Part shown: positions 40,820-52,881 of the stretch, piece by piece
Layout of the letters: each line of letters begins with the position of its first letter
Position numbering within the stretch: position 1 is the first letter of the stretch
Assembly: GCA_903813345.2 (NCBI GenBank)
Contig: CAIIXF020000009.1
Span: 10,226,030 to 10,290,029 of the forward strand
DNA length: 64,000 nucleotides
Source of the DNA: Owenia fusiformis
Lineage: Eukaryota; Annelida; Polychaeta; Sabellida; Oweniidae
Reading direction: 5' to 3'
The notes under the pieces: generated by a model
Seen by the model: the letters and a program-made list of their open reading frames with translations, nothing else
What the model was told of the DNA's origin: nothing
Databases searched by the model: none
Program-made: the position numbers and the translations under genes

Positions 40820-41450
40820 GGTAAAGATTAAAAGGTGGATTGGATCGAGTGGATTGGATTCATGTAAAAGGTGGATTGGATTGGCTATCTTCAAAATATG
40901 GATTTTCCTTTAAAAACTTCTATTGATCTCCCTTTAGGAAGATTGGTGCTCTCTTCACTTGCACAATGTCAAATAATAGATGTAATATTATTTTCCTTGG
41001 ATGGGCTAGAAGGATGACCTGGTACCCGCTTTCTGATACACGATTTTATTCATTCCAAGTGTAATTTGAGGCATTTCATAAATCATAAGGCAGACTGGTT
41101 TGAAGATCCATATCATCTGTTTTCAATCCAAACTGAACATACCAGAAATGTTTTGTGAACATTCACAAACATTCATTTCTTTTTTTAAAGATCTATGTCT
41201 TACAAAAGTTGATTTACAAGGGAAAGCGGTTAAATACTTAAGAGTGTCCATGAACTAATTGGAGTATGTTTTTGTCATTGCTTTGTTCTGATTTCTCAAA
41301 AAGGACCTGTGATACTGTAGAGGGAAATTGTTTAGAGGGAGATCAACAGAATTTTTTTATAAGAAATTCCACATTTTGAAGATTCCCGATCCAATCCACC
41401 TTTTACATGAATCCAATCCACTCGATCCAATCCACCTTTTAATCTCTACC
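40820..41450. mobile_element. 631-bp non-autonomous hAT-like element, copy 2, inverted
   Basis: Same length as copy 1 and nearly identical to its reverse complement. It has its own perfect 8-bp target duplication TATATGGA (40812-40819 and 41451-41458), so the two copies are independent insertions and not one inverted duplication. They are separated by 982 bp. Confidence 0.88.
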
Positions 41451-42609
41451 TATATGGAAGGACATTGAGTTGCATCCCGGAGAGCCAATCCTCCCTGACC
41501 ATGATGACGGATAAATTGTCGCTACCTGGTAGAAGATGGTAGTATAAGAGATTGAAAATGTCAAGTCAATCTTAACATTTTTCTTCCAATAATACAAATG
41601 GTTACAAAAGTTACATTGTTTCAGACACCAAGTGTCCGTTCTGGTAAAAATGGAGTCCATGACACTATTAGGTAGAAAACAACTTACTTTTCTGCCATAG
41701 GATAACATGGTGAATTGACAAAGTTTGAGAGAATATTACAAAAATCCTAGCCCATCAATTTCACTCATATTAACAGACAATAAAGAGATATCCTTAAACT
41801 TACCTCAGAAAAAGTCTTGAAAAAAATATCCCACGAAAATCAAAAGAACCGCTGGATTGTTCACACGCGTAGTGATTTTTCAATGGAAAAATAACATGGC
41901 CCAGCCAACACACCCCCTATCTCATCAATATATTCCAAAATATAATCCAATTTTTTCATGAGTTTTCTGCTTTTATCCAATGCCTAAGAGTCTGTACTTA
42001 CTTATTAACCAGCAAAAAGGTACATTGCATCCTAATATGTCCCATTTATACACCATCCAACACCCAAACAGTTTTTCAAAATGGACTACTTTTCCTATAC
42101 GATGAGTAAACAAAAGGCCAAGTGAGTTGTATTGTACCAATGTCACCACAGTAACACATAAAATGAACATAAACCATTTTGGATCACATATTTTCTTTAA
42201 CTATGTATTTCTGTATGGCGTTTTTACTTATTATCCATAGATGTACAGTTATATAATAATGTTATAGAATTATCTTTATAACAAGATGGACATGTATTTG
42301 AGAAAAAGTACAATCTGAGCAATTTATCAAAATATACTGACACTTTTATCATGAACATTGAGCGTAAAAAAATGAAACAAATTTGGACAAGAATTGATAC
42401 ATTAAAGTACTATTCATATAGTATTGAAGGTATAGGATTCTAATGTCAGGTTTAAACAATGGAATCCTGATTAATTTAATGAAAAAGTTATTTATAGATA
42501 AAGACCTCATATTCAGATGCAATGATGAATATCATACTGAACCTGCTAACACGCATAACATCAAAATATGTGTTGTATGTTAGATCCTTCATTTTATTTT
42601 GCCAATATA

Positions 42610-42669
42610 CAGGGTGTTCATAAAGTCCCTAAAATACAGTCTGTGTAAAGAGGCTTTCTGGACACCCTG
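42610..42669. repeat. 60-bp minimal mariner-end palindrome flanked by TA
   Basis: CAGGGTGTTCATAAAG and CTTTCTGGACACCCTG are near-complementary ends, flanked by TA at 42608-42609 and 42670-42671. Probably the smallest internal-deletion derivative of a mariner element. Confidence 0.65.
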
Positions 42670-43062
42670 TATTGATTTGATAACAAAACATACATAATTG
42701 GCATTTGACAGTTCTAATAAATGGCATATATATTCAGCACTCTGGCTAAATCATGTTCTAGACTAAACTACAGTTATATATTCTAACTTAGAAACAATCA
42801 AATTGTCACACTCATCCAGTCACATACATCCACATTTATATAGGCAGATCAACTTCATACTTTCAATGAGTATAAATTGCACACAATGCAAATTGTCATC
42901 CAGTACAGTGGTGTAACCAGGACCTAAAAATAGGTGAAGCAAATGTACATAGGTGAGGCAAATGAATATAGGTGAGGCAAATTTAAAAAGGAGAGGCAAA
43001 TTTGAGTAAAATGGAAAATAGTACTTACTACAAATCAATTCCTCAGTTTCAATTTAAACAAA

Positions 43063-43625
43063 ATGTCTCAATTTGTATTTTTCCATAAAATTTTGGTGAG
43101 ACGTTTGCCTCGCAAGACATTTGCCTCAACTACCTTAAGACTGGCAATAATTTGTATTTTTCCATAAAGCTTTGGTGAGACGTATTTTGCCTCGCAAGAC
43201 ATTTGCCTCAACTACCTTAAGACTGGCAATAATTTGTATTTTTCCATAAAATTTTGGTGAGACGTTTGACTCGCAAGACATTTGCCTCGACTACCTTAAG
43301 ATTGGCAATAATTTGTATTTTTCCATAAAATTTTGGTGAGACGTTCGCCTCGCAAGATATTTGCCTCAACTACCTTAAGACTGGCAATAATTTGTATTTT
43401 TCCATAAAGTTTTGGTGAGACGTTCGCCTCGCAAGATATTTGCCTCAACTACCTTAAGACTGGCAATAATTTGTATTTTTCCATAAAGCTTTGGTGAGAC
43501 GTTCGCCTCGCAAGATATTTGCCTCAACTACCTTAAGACTGGCAATAATTTGTGTTTTTCCATAAAGCTTTGGTGAGACGTTTGACTCGCAAGACATTTG
43601 CCTCACCTGCCTTAAGACTGGCTAC
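43063..43625. repeat. 79-bp tandem repeat, about 7 copies
   Basis: Unit: 'taatttgtatttttccataa', 'aattttggtgagacgtttgc', 'ctcgcaagacatttgcctca', then 'actaccttaagactggcaa'. It is preceded at about 42935-43010 by degenerate 'ggtgaggcaaat' words. It lies 0.8 kb past the CDK1 stop, possibly in the 3' UTR. Confidence 0.93.
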
Positions 43626-44381
43626 ACCCATGCAGTAGAATACACAGTTAGATAGTTCACAAATGTACAAATTATTTTAATGATAAACAATAGAATAGAA
43701 ATGTTGGTCCCTGGCTTTGTAAGTTGAATGTTCATATGTACAAGTATTCAACACAACTGTAACAAAATACATACTTACTAAAGCATTTAACAAACAATGA
43801 TGAGCTGAGTGTTCATGAGTCATTACCCATAAATTAAGGTAGTCAGTCGGTTACTTTCTCAGATTCAAATTCTAACAAGCCGATTGCCTTAAACAATTAA
43901 CAAATGGCACCTTATAAAAAGTGTTACACATCACATTTTCTGTTGCTATGGTACTGCTGCTATACATATCTACCTTAGCACCATCCTTAATGGGTGATAA
44001 ATTACTCCATAGAACAGGTTGATTTTGCATATTTGACATTTTTTGTACACTGTCAGTATCAGTAAATTATGTGTGAAACCCTTAAAATGTTGCTTTGTCT
44101 TTCAGGATCACATTCCCAATGTATTGGTGCTTATCACGAGTTGTTTTCATCATTAGTCATACTTGGGAAATGTGGTATTTTTTCAAGGTCCTTGTAAAAT
44201 TATTTCAGTGTTGGGGATAAAAATTTCCAATGAATAGTTATAAAAATTATAAAATGATACTTATTATGTGTGGTACCTGTCATGTGGTACTTATCATACA
44301 TGGTACTTATAATGCATGGTACTTATCACCTGTGAGACTGTTTGAATTTAAGTTGTCAATATGAATGGATGGGGAATCAGG

Positions 44382-44534
44382 TTACGCACACCCACTCTTA
44401 CAAATATGAGGATCAAGAATATTGTCATCTGATGGTTTTGCGGGGAGTGTTGATTTATCTAAACTGTCAAAGTACGGATGAAGGAGGGCCGCCTTGGCTG
44501 ATATTCTCTTGGCAGGGTCATAGATGAGCATTTT
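44382..44534 (-). CDS. CDK1: CDK1 exon 7 with stop codon
   Basis: Phase 0 in, after acceptor 'tttccag'. [20 protein letters not shown] and [12 protein letters not shown] are kinase subdomain XI, followed by a non-conserved 20-residue tail with two cysteines and TAA at 44382-44384. Confidence 0.94.
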   Translation of the reverse strand, partial: KMLIYDPAKRISAKAALLHPYFDSLDKSTLPAKPSDDNILDPHICKSGCA

Positions 44535-47500
44535 CTGGAAAAATAAAGAGATATAAGTCTTAGAATTTCGTCACACGGTTACAATAACATTGATCTTAAT
44601 GTGGTTCTTCTAACATCAATCAGTCTCAAGTATACGAAAGATTTTCAAATTGCAATTTTTCTCAAGCAAACAAAACAGGATAAACTTATTACTGATTTTG
44701 AAAAACCTCTTTACTGAAAACAATACAATCTACACCCTTGGACATCATCAATCTGGACAATAAATCCCAAGTACATGTACTTTGATTTATCAAAAAAGTG
44801 GCAGGATTTATTGGAAAGATCTAATAGTTAAAAACACTAAATTATATCAAGTTATAACTACATGTATATACACTATTTAGACTTACTTGTAAAAGGTCTA
44901 GGCCTGTTTCGTCAAGTTATAGCTACATGTATATACACTATTTAGACTTACTTGTAAAAGGTCTAGGCCTGTTTCGTCAAGTTATAACTACATGTATATA
45001 CACTATTTAGACTTACTTGTAAAAGGTCTAGGCCTGTTTCGTCAAGTTATAACTACATGTATATACACTTTTTAGACTTACTTGTAAAAGGTCTAGGCCT
45101 GTTTCGTCAAGTTATAACTACATGTATATACACTATTTAGACTTACTTGTAAAAGGTCTAGGCCTGTTTCGTCAAGTTATAACTACATGTATATACACTA
45201 TTTAGACTTACTTGTAAAAGGTCTAGGCCTGTTTCGTCAAGTTATAACTACATGTATATACACTATTTAGACTTACTTGTAAAAGGTCTAGGCCTGTTTC
45301 GTCAAGTTATAACTACATGTATATACACTTTTTAGACTTACTTGTAAAAGGTCTAGGCCTGTTTCGTCAAGTTATAACTACATGTATATACACTTTTTAG
45401 ACTTACTTGTAAAAGGTCTAGGCCTGTTTCGTTCAGTTGTTTGACAGCAGTTTGCAGCTCGTTCTTTTTCCAGTTTGGGAATGTAGGTTTGTAATCTGGT
45501 AAACTGGTCACTCCTGGCCATGTCTCCTCTGTGGGTGTTTTCATGATTCTGTAATACAATTAAACGCTCTAATTCCGCAATTTTGTGTCCATTTTAAATT
45601 ACCATTTTCATTTTACAATTTTCTAGATATTTCTCGATTCAATGAGTAGGATACTTCAAATTCAAAATAGACCAAATGGCGTTATATATAATCGGGCGTT
45701 ATGTTCAAATATTTTCAGCTTCAAATATTAGACTCTATTATTATCTAACTGTCGTATTCTTCACTATGATTGGTCTATGTCCTTCATGTGACTAAAAAAT
45801 AACTAGCCATATTCAACGGAGGTCACATGACTTCTGTTGATGATATTCAATCATATTCATCAGTCACTACTAAGTCCAGCGTAGTTTTAATTTTATAGTA
45901 TACATCCCCAGGAGTACATTCTTACTACTATACATGTAATTAGACATCAATTGTTTGTTATTCCATTAATCTGAGTGAGGGATATAACAACGAATGATAA
46001 AACAAATATTTAATTCTATTTAATTCACCTAAATAGAATAAAATATTTGTATAATATTTTCAGACTATACCTGAATATTCTAAAGAGCTGATCAATTTCT
46101 GAATCGCCGTGGAACAGGGGTCTCTTAGTGACCATCTCAGCAAAAATACAACCAATACTCCAAACATCGACTGGGCAGGAGTAACGTGGGGATCCCAATA
46201 GTACTTCAGGGGCACGATACCATAGCGTCACCACCTGGAGTAAAAGAAACAATAATTATAAAATAAGTATTTGAAACATTTTCTAGTATTACTTCAAAAT
46301 TCATCATTTCATTCAGAACACAGCTTGATTTACATTCAAGGAATGTTAATAATCAATAAATGAGCCTGGCCATAGGAAAACCGGTCTTATCACAGAAATT
46401 AAAATTGTGCTACAGAGTCAAAAATGTGCCCAAGATTAAGAGGAAAATGTGCTAAATTAAGATCCGACTTTCCGGTCTATATATGCAAGGAAAAATTGTT
46501 AGGACATATGCCATGGCTCATTTGAAAGGTTTCTTTGTGCTTTTTAAGATAAACAAAAAAAATCATCATATTGAAAAAATCTGTGATAAGACCCCTTTTC
46601 CTGTGGCCTGGCTCATTTCTTAAAATTCCAATTATTAAACAGATGCTACAAAACGTATTTCGCATTTATTGCATTTACCTCATGGGTATAGACACGGACT
46701 GGTATTCCGAACGCCCTAGCAAGACCGAAATCTGCAAGTTTAATGACACCTTTGTTGTCTATAAGTAAATTCTGGGGCTTGAGATCCCTGTGGAGAACAC
46801 GCCTCTTATGGCAAAACACGATTCCTTGTAGAATCTGATAGGTATAACTCTGAAATACATAAAAATCGCATTTTATTACAAATCAACAAGCAAACAACAA
46901 TGTATACATAAACCTTTTGTAACTAGACAACAGCAACGGCAAAGCATAGCAAATCCCATCCAACAGCAATGGCTGGCATTTTTACAAACCAAATATATAG
47001 CAAATATCGTAAAAGGCAGCCATTTTTTAAGATGGATGGACGGAGGTGTTCCCTATATCCCTCCGAACTTTGTTCAATGGGATAACAATGTATACATAAA
47101 CAATTTGTAAATGTGAAGGCATTTTTATTTAAGTTGGAATACTGCTCAATAATATCACATGTTTGGTAAAACATAACATAATCACCATTATTAGTATCAA
47201 CTCACTAATTTGTCCCGATCCAACTTCATAAATATCAACCGAACCATTCACTTGAGACCCTAAATTATTTATTTCCGGGAAGACCTCACTATTTTCGAGA
47301 CATTTGTAAGTTTTTCTTATAATCTATGTATGATATAAAAAAATTGTTCCACTTATTTTTTTCAATTTTCCAGATCAGCTCCATCAACATAAATTAGCAA
47401 ATAGAACTAAGAGATACTACATCGTGGCTTACTCTACTTACCATCACCAATTTGCTGTCCATGACTTGGCCAGATGGGATGGAGTCGAAATATTTTTTCA

Positions 47501-48601
47501 GGTCCATGGATAAGAATTCAAAGACCAGATAGAGTTTGTTCTCTTGCATAAGGACATCTTCCAATCTGAAATCAAAAATCGAACAATAGGTCAATACATG
47601 ATCAAGGGTGTCATTGTCATACAGAATTTTTCTTTCAGCCAATTGAGTGCAATTCTGAGAAAGCTGGTTAAATGTACGAGAGTTATGGGTAAAGCATCTT
47701 ACTACTGAACCGGGTGAGGCCTCTATAAAAGGCATTTCTATAAATGGGAATCCAAATAAACAATATGTACTATTAAAGATAAAGATCAACTTTTGATCTC
47801 CCAGCATTAAAGCAAGTGGGCACCACACCCACCTGAGATTTTTAAAAGAGGCTTGCACCCACCTGAAAATCCATTTGTACTAACTTGAAAATGAGAAAAA
47901 TCATGAAAAAGTGGCAGATTTTGACCAATTTTAGTCTGAATTGTGACAGTGAATGAGAATTTTGCACCTTAGAAAAAATCCTGGGGAGATCTCTGAAGAC
48001 CCATCACAAAATTTTACTTACCCAACAATATTAGGATGTACAAGTTCTTTTAGGAGTGAGATCTCCCTGATGGCTGTTGATGGGACACCCTCTTCTTCAC
48101 TTTCCAGCCGAATCTTCTTCAAAGCGACTGTTTTGTTGGTCTTCTTATTACGTCCCTTATATACCACACCATAGGTACCTAGAATGGGTTATCATTCACC
48201 AAATATAAATTATAGGCTCCAAAAATAGATACTCACATGTATGGATCACTAATTGTGTTCAAGGATTTTTAGACAATAATTTCAGACAACAAGCAAAGTT
48301 ATTATACATGTATTGTAATTTTAATATCAAACAGTTGCGAAACTTCTGACAAAATAAAGATTTTGCTTAAAAACAACCACAAAAATATCAAACTGGTGCC
48401 TTTTGATAACAATCCCTGAGTATTTTCTGTTCAAATTTGAATGACCTCTTTTATGAAGTACTGTCTTTTTCATGAAAAGTTTTGATGCAGAAAATTAAAA
48501 AAAAGCTTAATTATTACCTTAAAATGGAGATTCACTAAAAGTCTATAGTTTCTTAGAAACTTACCTTCACCAATCTTTTCTATTTTTACGTAATCTTCCA
48601 T
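44382..48601 (-). CDS. CDK1: Cyclin-dependent kinase 1 (cdc2), complete, 7 coding exons, 315 aa
   Basis: Ser/Thr kinase that pairs with cyclins A and B to drive entry into mitosis. Exons in transcript order: 48565-48601, 48022-48178, 47442-47565, 46679-46849, 46071-46234, 45407-45548, 44382-44534; all junctions are GT/AG with matching phase (948 nt). The N-terminus is [18 protein letters not shown], with inhibitory Thr14 and Tyr15 in the Gly-loop. VALKKI holds the ATP-binding Lys, and PSTAIRE is intact. [16 protein letters not shown] separates it from CDK2. [17 protein letters not shown] and the T-loop RVYTHE are present, then [14 protein letters not shown]. The tail [12 protein letters not shown] is CDK1-like but runs on for another 20 residues to end in CKSGCA, making it longer than the human 297 aa. 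Convergent with raptor. Exon 6 ends in a nine-copy donor array. Confidence 0.96.
44881..45465 (-). repeat. CDK1: 65-bp tandem array, 9 copies, of the CDK1 exon 6 end and its 5' splice site
   Basis: Copies start (plus coordinates of 'acttac') at 44881, 44946, 45011, 45076, 45141, 45206, 45271, 45336 and 45401. On the minus strand each holds the last 24 or so exon bases GAAACAGGCCTAGACCTTTT plus ACAA, the donor gtaagt and about 35 nt of intron. The copy at 45401 is the genuine one because only it is joined to the upstream part of exon 6. The unit is not a multiple of three, and reading past the true donor meets TAG at 45353-45355. Any distal donor would therefore give a truncated kinase. Confidence 0.95.
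45407..45548 (-). CDS. CDK1: CDK1 exon 6
   Basis: 142 nt, phase 2 in, phase 0 out. [27 protein letters not shown] and [10 protein letters not shown] match the vertebrate segment. It uses the outermost (first met) of nine identical donors. Confidence 0.94.
46071..46234 (-). CDS. CDK1: CDK1 exon 5
   Basis: 164 nt, phase 0 in, phase 2 out. [32 protein letters not shown] and [15 protein letters not shown] are kinase subdomains VIII-X. Confidence 0.96.
46679..46849 (-). CDS. CDK1: CDK1 exon 4 (catalytic and activation loops)
   Basis: 171 nt, phase 0 in and out. It contains [14 protein letters not shown] with the catalytic Asp, [10 protein letters not shown] with the metal-binding Asp, and RVYTHE with the Thr phosphorylated by the CDK-activating kinase. 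Confidence 0.96.
46940..47090. repeat. Copy of the 'aagatggctgcc / ccctccgaac' dispersed family in a CDK1 intron
   Basis: 'aatggctggcatttttac', 'gatggacggaggtgttccct' and 'ccctccgaactttgttcaatgggat' are shared with 29194-30315 in the opposite orientation. Confidence 0.65.
47442..47565 (-). CDS. CDK1: CDK1 exon 3
   Basis: 124 nt, phase 2 in, phase 0 out. [19 protein letters not shown] and [20 protein letters not shown] match the vertebrate protein closely. Confidence 0.95.
48022..48178 (-). CDS. CDK1: CDK1 exon 2 (PSTAIRE helix)
   Basis: 157 nt, phase 1 in, phase 2 out. It holds [22 protein letters not shown], the cyclin-binding PSTAIRE helix, and [12 protein letters not shown]. Confidence 0.96.
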
Positions 48602-48634
48602 CTCGAAACAGTCCTTTCAACAAACAGTTGGGTC
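48565..48634 (-). CDS. CDK1: CDK1 exon 1: short 5' UTR, start codon and Gly-loop
   Basis: Coding part 48565-48601 (ATG at 48601-48599). A likely acceptor 'atttgtttcag' at 48635-48645 places 33 nt of 5' UTR in this exon and implies an upstream non-coding exon. Confidence 0.85.
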
Positions 48635-51600
48635 CTGAAACAAATGTTTGATCTGGTAACTACTAGTTTATTTTCAAACTTCATTTCAAAGATAAGATAA
48701 TGTGATTCCCCACTTTCATGAACAATTTCAAAATATTATCAAAATTTTGTTCCTAGTTTTATGGAAGCGGGAAACAAAATTCAAATCAGCTCACATGTAA
48801 GCCTACAGGCTACAGTCGACAGTCAATATATTTTGACAAATACCATTAGACATTTCTACCATCTAATTGTTTGATCATTCATTTTCTCACCATCTCGCCT
48901 GAATCAAACAGCATCTCTGAATCTATCAACTACCATGGGTGTAGCGCCTATTACGCACGGTATGCCCGTGCGTACCAAATGAATTTGATAAAAATAATGT
49001 TCAAATGCATTACATTTGTTTGCAAATTTATTGATGGTTCTGTATTTGTAATTTTTTAAAAAATGATAAAAATGTTCAAATTGCATCTTATGGACGTAAT
49101 TAAATGCTTTGACGCCTATGGAGAACTTCCCATTATCCATGCACCAGGGCCTCGTTCAAAAGATATTCTGTTTTTAAGAAACACAACTTTCTACCTACTA
49201 GATCTAGATTCAGAGTAGTAGGCTAGATCTAGATTAACTGGTTGTTTGAAAATTTAGGCTAAAAAGAACTGAAAATTTATTCAAATAATGTCAGTTAGCC
49301 TATTACAGAAATTAGATTACAACAACTGCCACAATTTGAATAGAGAAAGAAGGATACATTTCCTGCGACATTACAGTAACTATTACTCTATGGAATACAT
49401 CAGAATATAGGCTACTTTGTATTTACTAAGAATACTTTGGTTCCAACTGATTATCAATTCTCAGTCAAACAAAAGTTCAAAACTTTTTCAAAATGCTTAT
49501 CTCTTCAACATCGATTTAAAGTGTCAAACACAACCAATCTAGAGTCCAAATTGCTTCAACATGATACATATGTATTGAATAATGTGAATCACATACTCTT
49601 ACGAAAGGAACCCGGTAGAAAATCGTCATATTTTAGCTATGAAATAGAGTATATTTTATACGAACCTTGCACACTTTCAAATCCTATGTTCCATTCAAGT
49701 GTACCGCAATTTCGAATTGACCAATAGAAACGAGGCTTTCAAAATATTTTAAATACCTTCGACCAATCAAATTCTATTTTACATGAAAAAAGCTGAAAAA
49801 TTTCGACAGCGACATCTTTATTTAGAAGTAGTCACAATTCATGATATTAGATTTTGTGATTGTGTTTTCGGGGATAATATGATTACGTCTGTTGGACCTT
49901 TTTTTTGGTTGTGTTATTTGAGAGCAGAGGATTGATACGATATTTGTGATTTAGGAATAGCTCATTGTGTTGATTTATCCAGACATTTGTGTTATTCTGT
50001 AAATGCATATGGACGAATACGATTACCTGTCGATGATCTGTCCCTGCACCCCGCAAGTGAAATCTTAGTGTGTGTGACTACAAGTGTTACAATGTAAATT
50101 AATGATTGGATGATGTGTTTGCCTGTCTAATTATGCGACGAACGACCGGGTGATGTGTTATGTTATTCAGTAAACTCTCTCAATTGAAATCATAAGTGTA
50201 TATCCAATGAACTCTTGATTGTGTTGTGTGATTGTGCTATTATCATGTATGTAAACAAATGATTGGATGGTGTACAGCAATTGTGTTATGAATCATGATG
50301 AGACAGATCATTGGGTGATGTGATTTTGAGCTCAGTATACTCATGATTTGGTAATGTGATTGTGTAACTGGTAAACGCATGATTGTGTGGTGTGATTGTG
50401 TTATTCAGTGAGTTCTGATTAGGTGATGTGATTGTGTTATCCAGTAAACTTCTAACATGTCTAATTGGTGATGTGATTGTGTAGATCAGTAGACTCACAT
50501 TTGTGTAATATGATTGTGTAGCTGGTTTGCATGAAACGCATGATTGTTCTGTGTGATTGTGTTATTATGAGACAGATCATTGGGTGATGTGATTGTGTAG
50601 TTAATTATACTCGTGATTTGATTATGTGATTGTGTAGCTGGTTTGCATGAAACGCATGATTGTTCTGTGTGATTGTGTTATTATGAGACAGATCATTGGG
50701 TGATGTGATTGTGTAGTTAATTATACTCGTGATTTGATTATGTGATTGTGTAGTTGGTAAACGCATGATTGTGTGGTGTGATTGTATTATTATGAGAAAG
50801 ATCATTTTGTGGTGCGATTGTGTAGTTAAGTATACTCGTGATTTGATTAGGCCTATGTGATTGTGTAGTTGGTAAACGCATGATTGTTAGGTGTGACTGT
50901 GTTATTATGAGACAGATCATTGGGTGATGTGATTGCATATACTCGTGATTTGATTATGTGATTGCTTAACTGGTAAAAGCATGATTGTGTCATGTGATTG
51001 TGTTACTAAGTTGACTTCTGATTGGGTGATGTGATTGTGTAGCTGATAAACTCAGTTTTTCATTATAGAATCCGAATCTCAAGAATTAAATGTAAAACAT
51101 TTTTTGAGCAAGAGGCAGCTGATGAATTGAAGTCTAAAAGTGATGGAAATATATTTTTCGACTTCTTCAAAAATTATTTTATATTCGAATACTATATCTT
51201 AGTAATTTAATGAAAAATTAAGAATGTCATTGAAAATTCTTGAGCCATATATAGTGTACTACCGGTTTATTTTGCGAGTTGTAATTTCGCGAATTTTGAG
51301 AAACGCCAATTTCAGAATTTTGCGGCCATTAATTTCGCGGATTTCAAAAGTTTAAATTCCATTATTTTCTGAATCCCCAAGCTCTATAAACTAATTTACC
51401 CTATCTTCCACTACCAATGCAATATTAGGATAAGATTTACAATTTCTAAATCTTAAGTTAATGCCATGTTGCACCTCAGCTTCTAATTGGCGAAATTCAC
51501 GACAATTAAATTTTGCGTTTTTAACTCAATCGCTCAATGCGCAAAACTAAATCGCACGCAAAATAAATACTGGGAGTACAGTATTAAGAGAAATAATAAG

Positions 51601-52881
51601 TTTAGCAAGAGATATGATATGATTCTCACATGGCCTGTCCAGGGTACTATGAACCATTCATGTTGTCAAAACTTAATTCTAGCTCGATAGATCAGCTATA
51701 CATCATTGAAATATAAAGACTCCAAGCAATCACAGCTGCAGCATTTCTTCTAGACTGAGCATTGACACTTTGTGAAATCACCTTGAAAATAATTTTGTAT
51801 CATGAGCATTCAAAGGGAGATATGTGAGGTGTACCCCCTCCCCTTTTTGAGCAAATCCCTGGGTATTTCACTCGTGGTACCGAGGACAAGGAGTCTCGGC
51901 CGGAAGAATTATGTGGAACAGGTGGAAAAGCTAGCAAGGCTCTGGGCAAGGCTTCAAGTGAAAACCAGGATGATGGAGACTGTCTTTTAGATGTAAACGC
52001 ACCCCACCCCTTTGGAAAACCTTGGGGACACCTATGGGTATTTTGGCAAATATTTGAATTGACAATCTTGTACAGAATCGGTAATTCAACAAACTGAAGT
52101 TGGTGATAAATATTGCATCAAATTGATGTAATTTCTAACAAACATAAACAACTTATAATATGATGATTTTTTCAAATGTATTCATTTCAAAAATTCAAAA
52201 TACTGTACATGTAATCTTTTCTGCAATATTTCTTAACATTTGGTTCTGATATAGATTTTTACATAATATGTACTTGTGATTTACAGAGTGACAAAAATTT
52301 CAACCCCATAATTTTGGAATAACTCATAGGTTATTTATTTATATGATGGAATCTTTGAAACTTCTTGTCGGTCTATCTGTATCATATTAGAATCATAACA
52401 AGGACCTCAATTGCATTTCAGTGTTAAACCAAGCCTCAATAAAAATGCCATTCCTCTAAACCAATAAGTCTATTTACACCTGTTTGTCATGAAGGTCCGA
52501 TAATAATCAAGGTAGTTAACATGGTTAATAGTTATTCAAAAAATAGAGGATTGAATCACTCTATACTTGTGAAAATATCTTTAATGTGCTTTACACACCA
52601 ACCTAATACAATCATAAATAAACTATGTCATTGTTCTGTTCTTTAATCTTTGATCATGGGGATGATTTGATCAACAATTCAATAGTCATTTTTGGCATCA
52701 TGTTTGCAATTCCAGATCCTTACTGCTACATAGACCCACTAAAGTTGATAGAATCCAGTCATAAAGTACTGATGTGCCTCCTTTTCACTCTGTTATCTGA
52801 CTGTAGTAAAAAGGTGCATTAGAATATCTAGATCTATAATAACACCATGCAGCATACTAGTATTCCATTTCCCATCATTAT
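48635..52881. other. Region between CDK1 and the unknown membrane-protein gene
   Basis: It should hold a non-coding first exon and promoter of CDK1. Near 49700-49800 the minus strand has two ATTGG (CCAAT) boxes (49721-49725, 49763-49767) and TTTGAA (49738-49743), features of cell-cycle promoters. A GTGATTGTGT-rich repeat covers about 50200-51060. A MITE-like fragment with 'cgtgcgt' lies near 48935-49150. No coding exon is supported. Confidence 0.45.
50200..51060. repeat. Degenerate GTGATTGTGT minisatellite
   Basis: Words such as 'gatgtgattgtgtagttggt', 'aaacgcatgattgtgtggtg' and 'attatgagacagatcattgg' recur in irregular order, with a clear 120-bp direct duplication at about 50520-50760. Antisense low-complexity ORFs here are not genes. 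Confidence 0.85.

Larger units (their letters stand above)
36486..44381. other. Region between convergent raptor and CDK1: repeats, no gene seen
   Basis: It contains degenerate 'cagtacatgta' repeats (36490-37060), a GGTACC-rich tract (37370-37530), palindromes (37860-38080 and 38365-38560), two inverted 631-bp hAT-like copies, and a 79-bp tandem repeat (43063-43625). Parts near each gene are probably 3' UTR. No open frame here resembles a protein. Confidence 0.55.

Noticed and set aside
46571-46768. Plus-strand 65-aa ORF
   Set aside because: It overlaps CDK1 exon 4 in antisense and is a shadow.
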